Under the pieces are notes generated by a model. The model did no database searches and had not been told where the DNA came from. It worked only from the letters and a program-made list of their open reading frames with translations. Shown piece by piece: positions 49,507 through 59,153 of a stretch of DNA of 64,000 bases; the stretch's first letter is position 1; each line of letters opens with the position of its first letter. Source of the stretch: Alphaproteobacteria bacterium (lineage in GTDB: Bacteria > Pseudomonadota > Alphaproteobacteria > Micropepsales > Micropepsaceae); contig JAJPHG010000031.1 in the NCBI GenBank assembly GCA_021325375.1, positions 124,001 through 188,000 of the forward strand, in the 5' to 3' direction. The position numbers and the translations under genes are program-made.

Positions 49507-51680
49507 GACGCGCGCTGCCCCTCGCGGCCGCGCTCGCGCTCGCCTGCGCGCCGGCGCACGGCGCGACGCCTGCGCCCAAGAAGCCGGCCAGCGACGTGCT
49601 GCTCCAGGCCGACGAGGTCGATTACGATTCCGACAACCACATCGTCACCGCGCACGGCCATGTCGAGGTCGACCGCGACGGCCGCATATTGACCAGCGAC
49701 ACGCTCGTCTACGACCAGAACACCGACGTGCTGACCGCCACCGGGCACGTGACCTTGATGGACGCCAAGGGCAATGTCTCGTTCTCGCAGCGGGCCGTGC
49801 TCACCGACAAGATGCGCGACGGCGTGCTCGACGGCTTCCAGGCGCTGATCGGCAAGACCGGCCGCCTCGCCGCCAACAAGGCGCACCGCGACGAGGACCG
49901 CTTCACCACCGCGATCCGCGCCGCCTACACGCCGTGCAAGATCTGCAACAAGCCGGGGCAGACGACGCCGCTCTGGCAGGTCAAGGCCTATCGCGTCGTC
50001 CACGACCAGCTCAAGCACCGCATCAAGTTCCACGACGCCACCATCGAGGCGTTCGGCGTGCCGGTGGCCTATACGCCCTATCTCTCGCAGCCCGACCCGA
50101 CGGTGCGCTACAGCTCGGGCATCCTGATGCCCGATATCGGCTCGTCGACGACCATCGGCTATTTCCTGCGTCTGCCGATCTACATCTCGATGTCGCCGTC
50201 GCAGGACGCCACCATCGCGCCGCTGATCACCACCCATGGCGGCGACGTGCTCGAGGGCGAATACCGCGAGCGCTGGATGAACGGCGGCATGTGGCTGCAA
50301 GGCTCGGTCGGCTACAACCCGAACGGCGGCATCTCGCTCAACCAGGGCCAGATCTACAGCGATCTCTTCGGCTCGGGCCGCACGCCCATCGACAATGTCT
50401 GGTCCACGGGCTTCGACGTGCAGGTCTCCTCCGACCAGACCTTCCTGCAGCGCTACGACATCTCGTTCCTCGACCGTCTCACAACCGATCTTTTCCTGCA
50501 GGGCGAGAGCGGCCGCTCGCGCTTCGCGATCAGCGGCTATTTCTTTCAAGGCCTGCGCCCGACCGACGACAACCGCACCTTCCCGGTGCCGCTGCCGCTG
50601 ATCCAGTACACCTATATTCCCGAGGACCATCTCCTCGACGGCCAGTTCCGCTTCGATCTTTCGAGCGTGGCGTTGACGCGCAACGTGGGCACCGACGACC
50701 AGCGCGTGAGCGCGGAGATGCGCTGGCGCAAGCCCTGGATCACCGGCAACGGCATGCTGATGACGCTGGAGGCCGACGCGCGCGGCGACGTCTATCACAT
50801 CGACAACGAGGCGCCGCTGCCGCCGAGCGGCCACTATGTCGAGCGCGGCCTTCCCTACGTCGCGCTCGACTGGCGCTGGCCGTTCGTGTCGAACGCGCCG
50901 AGCGGCAATTCCTATGTGATCGAGCCCATCGCGCAGGCCTTCTGGGCGCCCTATGGCGGCAATCCGAAGAACCTGCCGAACGAGGACAGCGCCTCCTTCG
51001 AGCTGGACGAGAACAACCTCTTCGACTTCGACAGCCTGCCCGGCCAGGACCTGGTCGAGGACGGGCCGCATTTCACCGGCGGCCTGCGCGCCGACGCGAT
51101 CTTCCCCTTCGCCCATGTCGAGGAGCTCATCGGCGAGAGCTTCCGCCTGAAGCCCGACCCGATCTTCGCCGCCGATACGGGCCTGGCGGGCAAGGACTCC
51201 GACATCGTCGAGCGCTTCAGCATCAAGTTCGAGCCCTATCTCGAGCTGACGCATCGCCTGGATTTCGATCCCGACAGCGGAACGGTGGAACGCAACGAGG
51301 CCTACATCACGGGCACCTACGGCCGTTCCTCGGCGCAGGTCTCCTACGTCCAGCTCGCGCCGTCGGCGGTGACCTTGGGGCTGGGCTCGCGCGAGGAAAT
51401 CAACAGCCAGTTCGACCTCAACCTGTTCAGGTACTGGCAGGCCTTCGCCGCCATCCAGCGCGACCTGATCGCGGGCCAGATGATCAACACCGAATATGGG
51501 CTCGGCTACGAGGACGAGTGCATCGCCATCGCGCTCGCCTACCGCCGCAAATACACCAGCCAGCCGGGCCTGCCGCCCTCGACCGCGGTGATCCTGCATG
51601 TCGGCCTGAAGACCGGGGACCAGGACGTGAAGCCTTTCAGCCTGTTCCACCAGGACATTTTCACCTACAACCGCCCCTGA
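49503..51680 (+). CDS. lptD: LPS assembly outer-membrane protein LptD, 725 aa
   Basis: This is the outer-membrane translocon that inserts lipopolysaccharide with LptE. A signal peptide (MRRALPLAAALALACAPAHG) is followed by an OstA-like jellyroll (VLLQADEVDYDSDNHIVTAHGHVEV, about residues 33-150) and then the 26-strand barrel region. Mature cysteines are few: TPCKICNK after the jellyroll and YEDECIAIAL near the end. Disulfide pairing must therefore differ in detail from the four-Cys E. coli protein (inference). The late YGLGYEDECIAIALAYRRKY is a strong family block. It overlaps lptG by 4 bp. Confidence 0.94.
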   Translation: MRRALPLAAALALACAPAHGATPAPKKPASDVLLQADEVDYDSDNHIVTAHGHVEVDRDGRILTSDTLVYDQNTDVLTATGHVTLMDAKGNVSFSQRAVLTDKMRDGVLDGFQALIGKTGRLAANKAHRDEDRFTTAIRAAYTPCKICNKPGQTTPLWQVKAYRVVHDQLKHRIKFHDATIEAFGVPVAYTPYLSQPDPTVRYSSGILMPDIGSSTTIGYFLRLPIYISMSPSQDATIAPLITTHGGDVLEGEYRERWMNGGMWLQGSVGYNPNGGISLNQGQIYSDLFGSGRTPIDNVWSTGFDVQVSSDQTFLQRYDISFLDRLTTDLFLQGESGRSRFAISGYFFQGLRPTDDNRTFPVPLPLIQYTYIPEDHLLDGQFRFDLSSVALTRNVGTDDQRVSAEMRWRKPWITGNGMLMTLEADARGDVYHIDNEAPLPPSGHYVERGLPYVALDWRWPFVSNAPSGNSYVIEPIAQAFWAPYGGNPKNLPNEDSASFELDENNLFDFDSLPGQDLVEDGPHFTGGLRADAIFPFAHVEELIGESFRLKPDPIFAADTGLAGKDSDIVERFSIKFEPYLELTHRLDFDPDSGTVERNEAYITGTYGRSSAQVSYVQLAPSAVTLGLGSREEINSQFDLNLFRYWQAFAAIQRDLIAGQMINTEYGLGYEDECIAIALAYRRKYTSQPGLPPSTAVILHVGLKTGDQDVKPFSLFHQDIFTYNRP

Positions 51681-51805
51681 TGACGCCCCCGTAATGCCGT
51701 CAACCAAGCCCAGCCTTCGTCCTTGAACGGCAAGGCAAATTGCGTATTGTGCGCCGCTGGTTAGGGGCGGTCCGCGCGGGGGCGGGTGATGCCGGGAAAG
51801 TCCGC

Positions 51806-53218
51806 GTGAGAACACTGCCGAACAGCAAATTCCTTCTTGCCGTCGCCGTCCTGGGCCTGTCGGGCCTGGGCCTGGCCGCGTCGGAGGCATTGGCCAAGCC
51901 GCGCCCCGCCAAGCCGCCAACCCAGGCCCAGGCGCCCGGGCTCGCGGCACCCGCTCCGCCGAAGCCGTCCGACTATTCCGACTCGGACGCGGACGAGAAC
52001 GGCGTCGTCGCCGTGATCAACGACCAGATCGTGTCCGAATACGACCTGCGCCAGCGCCTGGCGCTTGTGCTGTCGACCTCCGGCATGGCGCCGACGGCGG
52101 ACAACAAGAAGAAGATGCGCCCGCAAGTGCTCGAGACGCTCAAGACCGAGAAGCTCGAGCTCGAGGAAGCCCAGCGCAAGAACATCACCGTCTCGCCGCC
52201 CGAGGTCGACAAGGAGATCGAGGGCATCCTCAAGGACAACAACCTCACCACCGACCAGCTCAAGGGCGTGCTGGCGCGCTCGGGCGTGGCGATGGAGACG
52301 TTGCGCGGACAGATCGCCGTGCAGCTCGCCTGGCAGAAGGCCATCGAGGACGAATACGGCGACCGCATCAACATCACCGACCAGGACGTCACCGACGAGA
52401 TGGCGCGCGTGACCGAAGGCAAGAACAAGCCGCACTACCTGGCGGCCGAGATCTTCCTGCCCGTGGACTCGCCGGAGCAGGACGCCACCGTCTTCAAGAG
52501 CGCGAACGACCTGATCGCCCAGATGCAGAGCGGCGCGCCGTTCCCGACGATCGCGCGCCAGTTCAGCCAGAGCCCGACGGCGGCCGCCGGCGGCGATCTG
52601 GGCTGGGTCGTCGACGGCCAGCTCAACAACGATCTGAACGACGCGCTCGCCAAGCTCGCTGTCGGCGGCGTGTCGCCCCCGGTCCGCGCGGCCGGCGGCT
52701 ATTACATCCTGGCGCTGCGCGACAAGCAGATGGGCGCCGACACCGTCCTGCCGGAGCCCGTAAAGGCGGCGCCGCAGAAGCCGGGCTACCTTCCGCTCGC
52801 GCGTATCCTGATGCCGCTGCCGCCGAAGGCGCCGAAGGAATACGTACAGAAGGTCTTCAACATGGCCGCCGACCTGCGCGCCCATATCGAGAGCTGCCAG
52901 CAGGCCCAGAAGATGGTGGCGCCGATCAAGGGCATCGTGTTCCAGAGCCTGGGCGAGATGAAGCTCTCCGACCTGAGCGAGCAGATCCAGGCCGAGGTCG
53001 CCAAGACCCAGTCGGGCGAGCCGACCGAGCCGTTCATGTCGCCGGCCGGGATCGAGGTCTTCGCGCGATGCGACGCGCCGGCGCCCAAGGTGCTGCAACG
53101 CTTCCCCGTGCCGACGCGCGATGAGGTCGAGCGCCGGCTGTTCCAGCAGCAGATCTCCATGCTCGCCAGGCGCTACATCCGCGACCTGCGGCGCGAAGCC
53201 AATGTCGAAACCCGTTGA
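51806..53218 (+). CDS. surA: periplasmic chaperone/peptidyl-prolyl isomerase SurA, 470 aa
   Basis: This is a periplasmic chaperone for outer-membrane proteins such as LptD. The GTG at 51806 gives a compact signal peptide (NSKFLLAVAVLGLSGLGLAAS); an open frame extends back to a TTG at 51740 but would bury it. Next come a Pro/Ala linker, the SurA N-terminal domain (VVAVINDQIVSEYDLRQRLALVL) and a parvulin domain (YLAAEIFLPVDSPEQ, FPTIARQFSQSPTAAAGGDLGW). A second, degenerate parvulin-like part follows (LPLARILMPLPP). It overlaps pdxA by 17 bp. Confidence 0.92.
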   Translation: MRTLPNSKFLLAVAVLGLSGLGLAASEALAKPRPAKPPTQAQAPGLAAPAPPKPSDYSDSDADENGVVAVINDQIVSEYDLRQRLALVLSTSGMAPTADNKKKMRPQVLETLKTEKLELEEAQRKNITVSPPEVDKEIEGILKDNNLTTDQLKGVLARSGVAMETLRGQIAVQLAWQKAIEDEYGDRINITDQDVTDEMARVTEGKNKPHYLAAEIFLPVDSPEQDATVFKSANDLIAQMQSGAPFPTIARQFSQSPTAAAGGDLGWVVDGQLNNDLNDALAKLAVGGVSPPVRAAGGYYILALRDKQMGADTVLPEPVKAAPQKPGYLPLARILMPLPPKAPKEYVQKVFNMAADLRAHIESCQQAQKMVAPIKGIVFQSLGEMKLSDLSEQIQAEVAKTQSGEPTEPFMSPAGIEVFARCDAPAPKVLQRFPVPTRDEVERRLFQQQISMLARRYIRDLRREANVETR

Positions 53219-54137
53219 GGCGGCCGGCGACGCTCCCATCCTCCTGACCATGGGTGAGCCGGCCGGGATCGGGCCGGAGATCGCCGTTGCCGCGTACAAG
53301 GCGCTGCAAGGCCGTAACGGTGCGCGTGCGTTGCGCATCGTGGGCGATACGAAGCTCTTCCCGGGCATTCCCGATGTGATCGCGACCAAGGCCGGCGTCC
53401 ACCGCGTGCCCGGCAAGCCCGATCCGAAGAACGCCGCCGCCGTCATCGAAGCCGTCGAGACCGCCGTGCGCCTGTGCATGACGGGCGAAGCGGCGGCCGT
53501 CGTGACCGCGCCGATCAACAAGGCCGTGCTGATGCAATCGGGCTTCGGCTTTCCGGGCCACACCGAGTTCCTGGCGCATCTGACCGGTGCGCCGCGCGCG
53601 GTGATGATGCTGGCGAGCGAGACGCTGCGCGTCGTGCCGCTGACGATCCACATACCCATCTTGGACGTGCCGCGCGCGGTCACGACGGAGGCGATCGTCG
53701 CGCAGGGCGCGATCATCCTCGAAGCGCTGAAGCGCGACTTCGCGATTCCGCGGCCGAGACTCGCGGTCGCGGGCCTCAATCCGCATCCGGGCGAGTTCGG
53801 CGACGAAGATCTGCGCGTCATCGCGCCCGCGGTCGAGGCGCTGAAAGCGCATGGCCACGACGTGCGCGGGCCGCTTCCCGCCGACACGCTGTTCCACGAG
53901 GAGGCGCGCAAGACCTATGACGCGGCGCTGTGCATGTATCACGACCAGGCGCTGATCCCGATCAAGACGCTGTCGTTCTGGGACGGCGTCAACGTCACGC
54001 TGGGCCTTCCCATCGTGCGCACCTCGCCCGACCACGGCACCGCGTTCGACATCGCGGGCACCGGCAAAGCCGACCCGCGCAGCATGATCGCCGCGATCCG
54101 TCTGGCCGCAAAGATCGCCGATGCCCGACGGCGCTGA
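53202..54137 (+). CDS. pdxA: 4-hydroxythreonine-4-phosphate dehydrogenase, 311 aa
   Basis: This enzyme of pyridoxal 5'-phosphate synthesis oxidises 4-phosphohydroxy-L-threonine. Motifs are [15 protein letters not shown] at the start, [25 protein letters not shown], the metal-binding histidines in [12 protein letters not shown] and [15 protein letters not shown]. The ATG at 53202 starts inside the end of surA, and the stop lies 17 bp inside rsmA, typical of this operon in Alphaproteobacteria. Length is slightly under the family's 320-335 residues but all active-site blocks are present. Confidence 0.95.
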   Translation: MSKPVEAAGDAPILLTMGEPAGIGPEIAVAAYKALQGRNGARALRIVGDTKLFPGIPDVIATKAGVHRVPGKPDPKNAAAVIEAVETAVRLCMTGEAAAVVTAPINKAVLMQSGFGFPGHTEFLAHLTGAPRAVMMLASETLRVVPLTIHIPILDVPRAVTTEAIVAQGAIILEALKRDFAIPRPRLAVAGLNPHPGEFGDEDLRVIAPAVEALKAHGHDVRGPLPADTLFHEEARKTYDAALCMYHDQALIPIKTLSFWDGVNVTLGLPIVRTSPDHGTAFDIAGTGKADPRSMIAAIRLAAKIADARRR

Positions 54138-54960
54138 TCCGCTGCCGCCCCTGCGCGAGGTGATCGCGGCGCACGGTCTGGCTGCGAAGAGATCGCTCGG
54201 CCAGAACTTCCTCCTCGACCTCAACCTCACGCGCCGCATCGCGCGCGCCGCAGGGCCGCTGGACGGCATGACGGTCTACGAAGTGGGCCCCGGGCCCGGC
54301 GGCCTCACCCGCGCGCTGCTGGCGGAAGGTGCGGCGCGCGTCGTGGCCGTGGAGCGCGACGCGCGCTGCCTGCCCGCGCTCGCGGAAATCGCGGACGCGT
54401 TTCCCGGACGCCTGGAGGTGATCGAAGCCGACGCGCTCGCGCTCGACGAAGCGGTGTTGCTCAAGGGCGGACCCGTGCGCGTCGCAGCCAACCTGCCCTA
54501 CAATGTCGGCACCGCGCTCCTGGTGAAATGGCTGACGGCGGAGACGTTCTTCTGGCGGAGCCTGACGCTGATGTTCCAGCGCGAGGTCGCCGAGCGCATC
54601 GTGGCCCCGCCGGGCGGCAAGGCCTATGGCCGCCTGTCGGTGCTCGCGCAGTGGCGCACGCGCGCGAAGATATTGTTCGACGTCTCGCCGCGCGCCTTCA
54701 CCCCGCCGCCGAAAGTGACCTCCGCGATCCTGCGCCTCGAGCCCTTGGCCGAGCCCGTCGCGCCGTGCCGGCTCGACGATCTGGAGCGCATCACCGAAGC
54801 CGCCTTCGGCCAGCGCCGCAAGATGCTGCGCCAGAGCCTGAAGCCGCTGTTGCCGGAAGACGCGATCCGCGACGCCGGCATCGATCCGACGAGGCGCGCG
54901 GAAACGCTGTCGGTCGCGGAATTCGCGGCCTTGGCGAGGGCGTATCGACCCTCCCCTTGA
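54121..54960 (+). CDS. rsmA: 16S rRNA dimethyladenosine transferase RsmA (KsgA), 279 aa
   Basis: This enzyme dimethylates two adjacent adenosines near the 3' end of 16S rRNA during small-subunit maturation. Motifs are [18 protein letters not shown], the SAM site [27 protein letters not shown], and the catalytic [15 protein letters not shown]; the C-terminal domain has [15 protein letters not shown]. The last residues, YRPSP, and the TGA come from repeat C3. The native end was therefore slightly changed by the repeat. It closes the lptF-rsmA operon. Confidence 0.95.
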   Translation: MPDGADPLPPLREVIAAHGLAAKRSLGQNFLLDLNLTRRIARAAGPLDGMTVYEVGPGPGGLTRALLAEGAARVVAVERDARCLPALAEIADAFPGRLEVIEADALALDEAVLLKGGPVRVAANLPYNVGTALLVKWLTAETFFWRSLTLMFQREVAERIVAPPGGKAYGRLSVLAQWRTRAKILFDVSPRAFTPPPKVTSAILRLEPLAEPVAPCRLDDLERITEAAFGQRRKMLRQSLKPLLPEDAIRDAGIDPTRRAETLSVAEFAALARAYRPSP

Positions 54961-55078
54961 GGGAGGGTCGAAAAAATCGAGCGCAGCGAAGATTTTTTCG
55001 GGGAGGGGTAAGCAGCCTGCGCGATACCCCTCCCCGAAAAATGCTTCGCATTTTTCGACCCTCCCTCAAGGGGAGGGT
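54948..55078. repeat. cloverleaf-type palindromic repeat, family C, copy C3
   Basis: Outer strands are ACCCTCCCCTTGAGGGAGGG and its mirror. Side arms are AAAAAATC...GATTTTTT (tip GAGCGCAGCGAA) and AAAAATGC-TTC-GCATTTTT. The inner stem CGGGGAGGGGT/ACCCCTCCCCG closes a short loop. It supplies the TGA stops of both converging genes, rsmA and the transglutaminase-like gene. Confidence 0.92.
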
Positions 55079-55920
55079 CGAATATGCTCCGGCCGCTGCA
55101 GCACCGCGTTGAACACCACCGGCGGCAGGCGATAGTCGTCCGACGCATAAGTCGCGCGCAGCTCCGCGAAATGCGCGTCGGGATCGCGCGTCAGCTCGGC
55201 GAGCGCGTCGAAGCGTGCGAAGTCGGGCGTCTCGCCCGGCTGCGGCATCGCACCCCACACGTCCCAGGGCAGCATCACCACGTCGTTGAGCGCGGCGAGG
55301 TCGCGCACGATGTTGCCGGCGATGAACCACCAGCCGCCCATGTCGAGGATGCCGAACGCGTCCGGATCGGCCTTGCCCGCGCGGCACGAGGCCCAGGCGC
55401 GGCCTGCGATCAGGAAGCGGTCGCGCGGCACGTCGAGAGGATCGAAATCGATACGGAACAGCTTGCGCTGCACGTCGTCCATCTGCGGATCGACCATCAC
55501 CCAGCGCGCGCCGTTCCAATATTCCGCAACCCAGTGATCGAGATATTTGCCCTTCTCGAAATAGGCGCCGAAACCGCAACGCGCCCGCGCCGGGATATTC
55601 TTGTGCCGCAGCATCGCGACCAGCAGCAACGTGAAATGCCGGCACACGCCGATCGCGCGCTTCGCCAAAGGCCGCGCGACCGAGAACGCCGCGCCGTCAT
55701 GCTCAAGCACACAGTCCAGGATATCGTCGACGGAGCGCAGATGCGCCTCGGCGATGCGCTCAGGCGCGATCGGCTCACCATAGGCAGGACCGATATGCTG
55801 ATGCAGCAGCAAGCCGGGCACGACGCGGGCCAGCGAGGCCACGTCGTCCGGCAGCGCATCGAACAGCGCGGCGTGGCGGCCCAAGATGGGCCTGCGATAG
55901 AATGTCGAAACCTCGTCCAT
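55066..55920 (-). CDS. transglutaminase-like cysteine protease-fold protein, 284 aa
   Basis: This is a cytosolic protein of the transglutaminase-like superfamily. The Cys-His-Asp triad is visible: Cys in GVCRHFTLLLVAMLRHKNIPARARCGF, His in LDHWVAEYWNG, Asp in VMVDPQMDD. N- and C-terminal flanks are not recognised. Such proteins cleave or modify peptides; the substrate is unknown. AAGGAAG lies 6 bp before the ATG at 55920, which is chosen over an upstream start at 55998. The last residues, IRPSP, and the stop come from repeat C3. It is divergent from the dehydrogenase gene. Confidence 0.82.
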   Translation of the reverse strand: MDEVSTFYRRPILGRHAALFDALPDDVASLARVVPGLLLHQHIGPAYGEPIAPERIAEAHLRSVDDILDCVLEHDGAAFSVARPLAKRAIGVCRHFTLLLVAMLRHKNIPARARCGFGAYFEKGKYLDHWVAEYWNGARWVMVDPQMDDVQRKLFRIDFDPLDVPRDRFLIAGRAWASCRAGKADPDAFGILDMGGWWFIAGNIVRDLAALNDVVMLPWDVWGAMPQPGETPDFARFDALAELTRDPDAHFAELRATYASDDYRLPPVVFNAVLQRPEHIRPSP

Positions 55921-56012
55921 TTTCGCTTCCTTGACGGCAACAACCTGTCGCAGTTGAGAGCCTAGAAGCACCGTGCCACACTGACAATCAGTCAGCACAA
56001 AGGGAGACGCTC

Positions 56013-57068
56013 ATGCTCAGCCAGGCCGTGGTCGAATTCGGCGCGCCGCTCAAGGAGATCGAGACGCCGACGCCGGAGCCCGAGGGCACCGAGGTCCTGC
56101 TCAAGGTCCACAATGCAGGCGTCTGCCACAGCGACGTGCATATCCATGACGGCTATTTCGACCTGGGCGGCGGCAACAAGCTGCCGATGGCGAACATCCA
56201 GCTCCCCCACACGCTCGGCCACGAGATCGAGGGCGAGGTCGTGGCCGTCGGGCCCGAGGTCAAGGACATCAAGGTCGGCGCGCGCTATGCCGCGTTCCCG
56301 TGGATCGGCTGCGGCAAATGCCCGTCCTGCCTGCGCGGCGAGGAGAACATCTGCGTGGGCGGCCCGCGCCAGCTCGGCTGCAACAACGGCTGCCCCGGCG
56401 GCTACGCGACGCATGTGATGGTGCCGCATCCGAAATACCTCATCGATTACGGCAAGACCGATCCCGCGCTCGGCGCCGCCTATATGTGCTCGGGCCTCAC
56501 CGCCTATGCCGCGATGAAGAAGGTGGGCAAGCTCGGCGAGAAGGACCAGGTGCTGGTGCTCGGCTGCGGCGGCGTCGGCATGATGGGCGTGCAGTTCGCG
56601 CGCGCGATGTTCCACAAGGGTCCCCTGGCCGCCGATATCGTCGACAGCCATCTCGAGGCCGCGAAGAAGGCGGGCGCGAGCGCGACCTACAACCCGTCCA
56701 AGGACGGCGAAGCCAAGCGGCTGATGGCCGAGACGGGCGGCGGCGCCTATGCGGTCGTCGACTTCGTAGGCTCGGAGAAGAGCTTCGCGTTTGCGAGCCA
56801 GAGCGTGCGCCGCGGCGGCAAGGTGATCATCGTGGGCCTGTTCGGCGGCGCGATGCAGATGCCGCTGCCGATGTTCCCGTTCCGCGCGCTGGGCATCCAG
56901 GGCTCGATGGTCGGCTCGCTCTCCGACACGCAGGAGATGATGGAGCTGGTGCGCGCCGGCAAGGTCGATCCCGTGCCCGTGACCAAGCGCCCCTTGAGCG
57001 CCGCCAACGACACGCTGAACGATCTGCGCGAGGGCCGCATCGTCGGCCGGGTGGTGCTGACGCCTTGA
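56013..57068 (+). CDS. zinc-binding alcohol dehydrogenase, 351 aa
   Basis: This is a medium-chain dehydrogenase/reductase. The catalytic zinc site is formed by NAGVCHSDVHIHDG and LGHEIEGEVVAVG, the structural zinc by the Cys cluster CGKCPSCLRGEENIC, and the NAD(P) site is LVLGCGGVGMMGVQFA. It is a normal-length ADH of the class found with aromatic or aliphatic alcohol turnover. GGGAGAC precedes the ATG at 56013. It overlaps the next gene by 4 bp (TTGA), so it begins a short operon with a methyltransferase, a lipoprotein and an amidohydrolase. The real alcohol is unknown. Confidence 0.92.
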   Translation: MLSQAVVEFGAPLKEIETPTPEPEGTEVLLKVHNAGVCHSDVHIHDGYFDLGGGNKLPMANIQLPHTLGHEIEGEVVAVGPEVKDIKVGARYAAFPWIGCGKCPSCLRGEENICVGGPRQLGCNNGCPGGYATHVMVPHPKYLIDYGKTDPALGAAYMCSGLTAYAAMKKVGKLGEKDQVLVLGCGGVGMMGVQFARAMFHKGPLAADIVDSHLEAAKKAGASATYNPSKDGEAKRLMAETGGGAYAVVDFVGSEKSFAFASQSVRRGGKVIIVGLFGGAMQMPLPMFPFRALGIQGSMVGSLSDTQEMMELVRAGKVDPVPVTKRPLSAANDTLNDLREGRIVGRVVLTP

Positions 57069-57811
57069 ACGCGCTCTACGATACGATCGGGAAGGGTTAC
57101 GCGGGCCACCGCAAGCCCGACCCGCGTATCGCGCGCGCGATCGAGGCGGCGCTCGGCGACGCGCAGACGGTGATCAATGTCGGCGCCGGCGCCGGATCCT
57201 ACGAGTCCGCGCACCGCAATACGGTGGCCGTCGAGCCGTCCGCGACGATGATCGCGCAACGCCGGCCCGGCGCGGCCGATGTCATACAGGCGTCCGCGGA
57301 AGACCTGCCGTTTCCGGACAAGAGCTTCGACGCCGCCACCGCGTTCCTGACGACGCATCACTGGTCCGATCTCGATGCGGGACTTGGGGAGATGCGTCGC
57401 GTGGCGCGCGGCCCGTGCGTTTTCCTCGATCACGCCCCGAACGAGACGACGTTCTGGCTGGTCGAAGATTATTTCCCGGAAATGCGCGCGGGCTTTCGTC
57501 CCCTGCTTCCGCTCGATCGCGCGCGCGCGATGTTCGAGCGGCTGCGCATCGTCCCGTTGCCCGTGCCGCATGACTGCACCGACGGGTTCCTTGCCGCCTA
57601 TTGGCGGCGGCCGGAGGCCTATCTCGATCCTTCGGTCCGCCGGGCGATCTCCTTCTTTGCCGACGTCGCCGGCGGCGACCCGCGCATCGAGCGGCTGCGC
57701 CGCGATCTCGAAGACGGGACATGGATGCGCCGCAACGGGCATCTGATGCGTGAAACCGCGATGGATTACGGCTATCGTCTGATCGTCGCCAATGAGGATG
57801 CAGCGCCGTGA
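57065..57811 (+). CDS. class I SAM-dependent methyltransferase, 248 aa
   Basis: It has a SAM-binding motif I TVINVGAGAGSYE near residues 35-47, then VAVEPSATMIAQRRPGAADVI and a motif-II/III-like AEDLPFPDKSFDAATAFLTTHHW, as in UbiE/type-11 methyltransferases. The acceptor is unknown. The TTG at 57065 overlaps the stop of the dehydrogenase gene (TTGA) and gives the usual family N-terminus (NALYDTIGKGYAGHRKPDPRI). Its own stop overlaps the GTG of the next gene (GTGA). The C-terminal third has no recognised motif. Confidence 0.87.
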   Translation: MNALYDTIGKGYAGHRKPDPRIARAIEAALGDAQTVINVGAGAGSYESAHRNTVAVEPSATMIAQRRPGAADVIQASAEDLPFPDKSFDAATAFLTTHHWSDLDAGLGEMRRVARGPCVFLDHAPNETTFWLVEDYFPEMRAGFRPLLPLDRARAMFERLRIVPLPVPHDCTDGFLAAYWRRPEAYLDPSVRRAISFFADVAGGDPRIERLRRDLEDGTWMRRNGHLMRETAMDYGYRLIVANEDAAP

Positions 57812-58101
57812 ATGGTGACAACACCGTGAAAAGAGCGTTGTGCGTTTTATTGTTGCTTCTGACCGCGTGTTCGTTCGAGACAACATGGAAAGACACGACC
57901 GGCCAAGCACGCGCGCAGAACGTAGCCGACCAAGACAGGAACGCCTGTTTTCAAGATTTGGGCATCGATCGCCAGGCCGTTCCTGCCTCTGCGGACGAGG
58001 CTTCGTCCCAATGGCGGAGAATGAGGGCTTGCATGAAGGGGCGAGGCTGGATTCTGGTCAGAGCGGACAATGGCGAACCCGTCACTTTCAGGGACGATTA
58101 A
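57808..58101 (+). CDS. small lipoprotein of unknown function, 97 aa
   Basis: This is a predicted lipoprotein with signal region VKRALCVLLLLLTAC, lipobox LTAC with the acylated Cys near residue 21. The mature 76 residues contain further cysteines (NACFQDLG and RRMRACMKGRGW) and a C-terminal GWILVRADNGEPVTF strand. The GTG at 57808 overlaps the upstream stop (GTGA) and has GAGGAT about 9 bp before it; a GTG at 57826 is an alternative. Base composition is more A/T-rich at its start. No family is recognised. It lies between enzyme genes without an obvious tie. Confidence 0.7.
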   Translation: MNGDNTVKRALCVLLLLLTACSFETTWKDTTGQARAQNVADQDRNACFQDLGIDRQAVPASADEASSQWRRMRACMKGRGWILVRADNGEPVTFRDD

Positions 58102-58103
58102 AA

Positions 58104-59144
58104 ATGGAACAGATCCTCGAGCCCGATCTTGCGATCATCGACCCGCACCACCACCTGTGGGACCGGCCGACGGAGATCCTGAAGAACCTGCCGCCGTCCG
58201 ATCACGGCTTCATGGACATCATCCGCGACATCCCCCGCTATCTGCTCGACGAGCTGCTCGCCGACCTGAAGAGCGGCCATAACGTGATCGGCACGGTCTA
58301 CATGGAATGCGGCGCGATGTACCGCGCCGACGGACCGGAAGCGCTGCGCTGCGTCGGCGAGACGGAGTTCGTCAACGGCATCGCCGCGATGACGGCGAGC
58401 GGGCTCTACGGCAATTTGCGCGCCTGCGCGGGCATCGTGGGCCATGTCGATTTCCGGATGGGCGCCGCGGTCGAGGACGTGCTGCGCTCGCATATCGCCG
58501 CCGGTCACGGCCGCTTTCGCGGCATCCGCCAGAGCTGCTCGTGGGACGCCGATCCGGGCGTGCTCGGTCCCCTCGCCGGCCGTGTGCCGCAGGGGCTCTA
58601 TGCCGACGCCAAGTTCCGCGAAGGCTTCAAGGTCCTGCACGCGCTGGGGCTTTCCTTCGATGCCTGGCTGCTGGAGCCGCAGATCCCCGAGCTCACCGAC
58701 CTCGCCCGCGCCTTCCCCGAGACCACGATCGTCATCGACCATGTCGGCACGCCGCTCGGCATCGCCGCCTATGCGGGCAAGCGCGAGGAGCGCTTCGGCA
58801 TCTGGCGCGACCACATCCGCGCGCTCGCCAAATGCCCGAACGTCCATGTGAAGCTCGGCGGATTGCCGATGCCGTTCGCGGGCTGGCGCAAACGCATGGC
58901 CGAGCCGCTGCCGACGTCGGAGACATTGGCCGCGCAATGGAAGCCCTATATCGACACCTGCATCGAGGCGTTCGGGCCTTCGCGCGGCATGTTCGAAAGC
59001 AACTTCCCCGTCGACCGCTTCGGCGCGGACTATGTGGCGCTGTGGAACGCGTTCAAGCGCCTCGCCGCGGGCTGTTCGCCTGAAGAGAAGACCGCGCTGT
59101 TCAGCGGCACGGCGAAGAAGGTCTATCGCATCAACCTTGGCTGA
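58104..59144 (+). CDS. amidohydrolase-family protein (amidohydrolase_2 type), 346 aa
   Basis: This is a metal-dependent hydrolase or decarboxylase with TIM-barrel fold. The metal-binding HxH is in IIDPHHHLWDR at residues 10-20, and further landmarks are VIDHVGTPLG and the C-terminal FESNFPVDRF, which supplies the metal-site Asp. Relatives act on lactones or 2-pyrone-4,6-dicarboxylate-like substrates (family knowledge); the precise substrate is unknown. It starts 2 bp after the small lipoprotein stop, and an SDR gene follows after 9 bp. The set may be a small catabolic operon with the dehydrogenase. Confidence 0.88.
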   Translation: MEQILEPDLAIIDPHHHLWDRPTEILKNLPPSDHGFMDIIRDIPRYLLDELLADLKSGHNVIGTVYMECGAMYRADGPEALRCVGETEFVNGIAAMTASGLYGNLRACAGIVGHVDFRMGAAVEDVLRSHIAAGHGRFRGIRQSCSWDADPGVLGPLAGRVPQGLYADAKFREGFKVLHALGLSFDAWLLEPQIPELTDLARAFPETTIVIDHVGTPLGIAAYAGKREERFGIWRDHIRALAKCPNVHVKLGGLPMPFAGWRKRMAEPLPTSETLAAQWKPYIDTCIEAFGPSRGMFESNFPVDRFGADYVALWNAFKRLAAGCSPEEKTALFSGTAKKVYRINLG

Positions 59145-59153
59145 GAGGCATCC

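Noticed and set aside
48426..51680. 1084-codon open frame running through lptG and lptD
   Set aside because: It is in the wrong frame of two clear family members; Arg/Pro/Ala-rich shadow composition.
49374..51950. 858-codon minus-strand frame opposite lptD
   Set aside because: Antisense shadow of lptD; no ribosome binding site, no family pattern.
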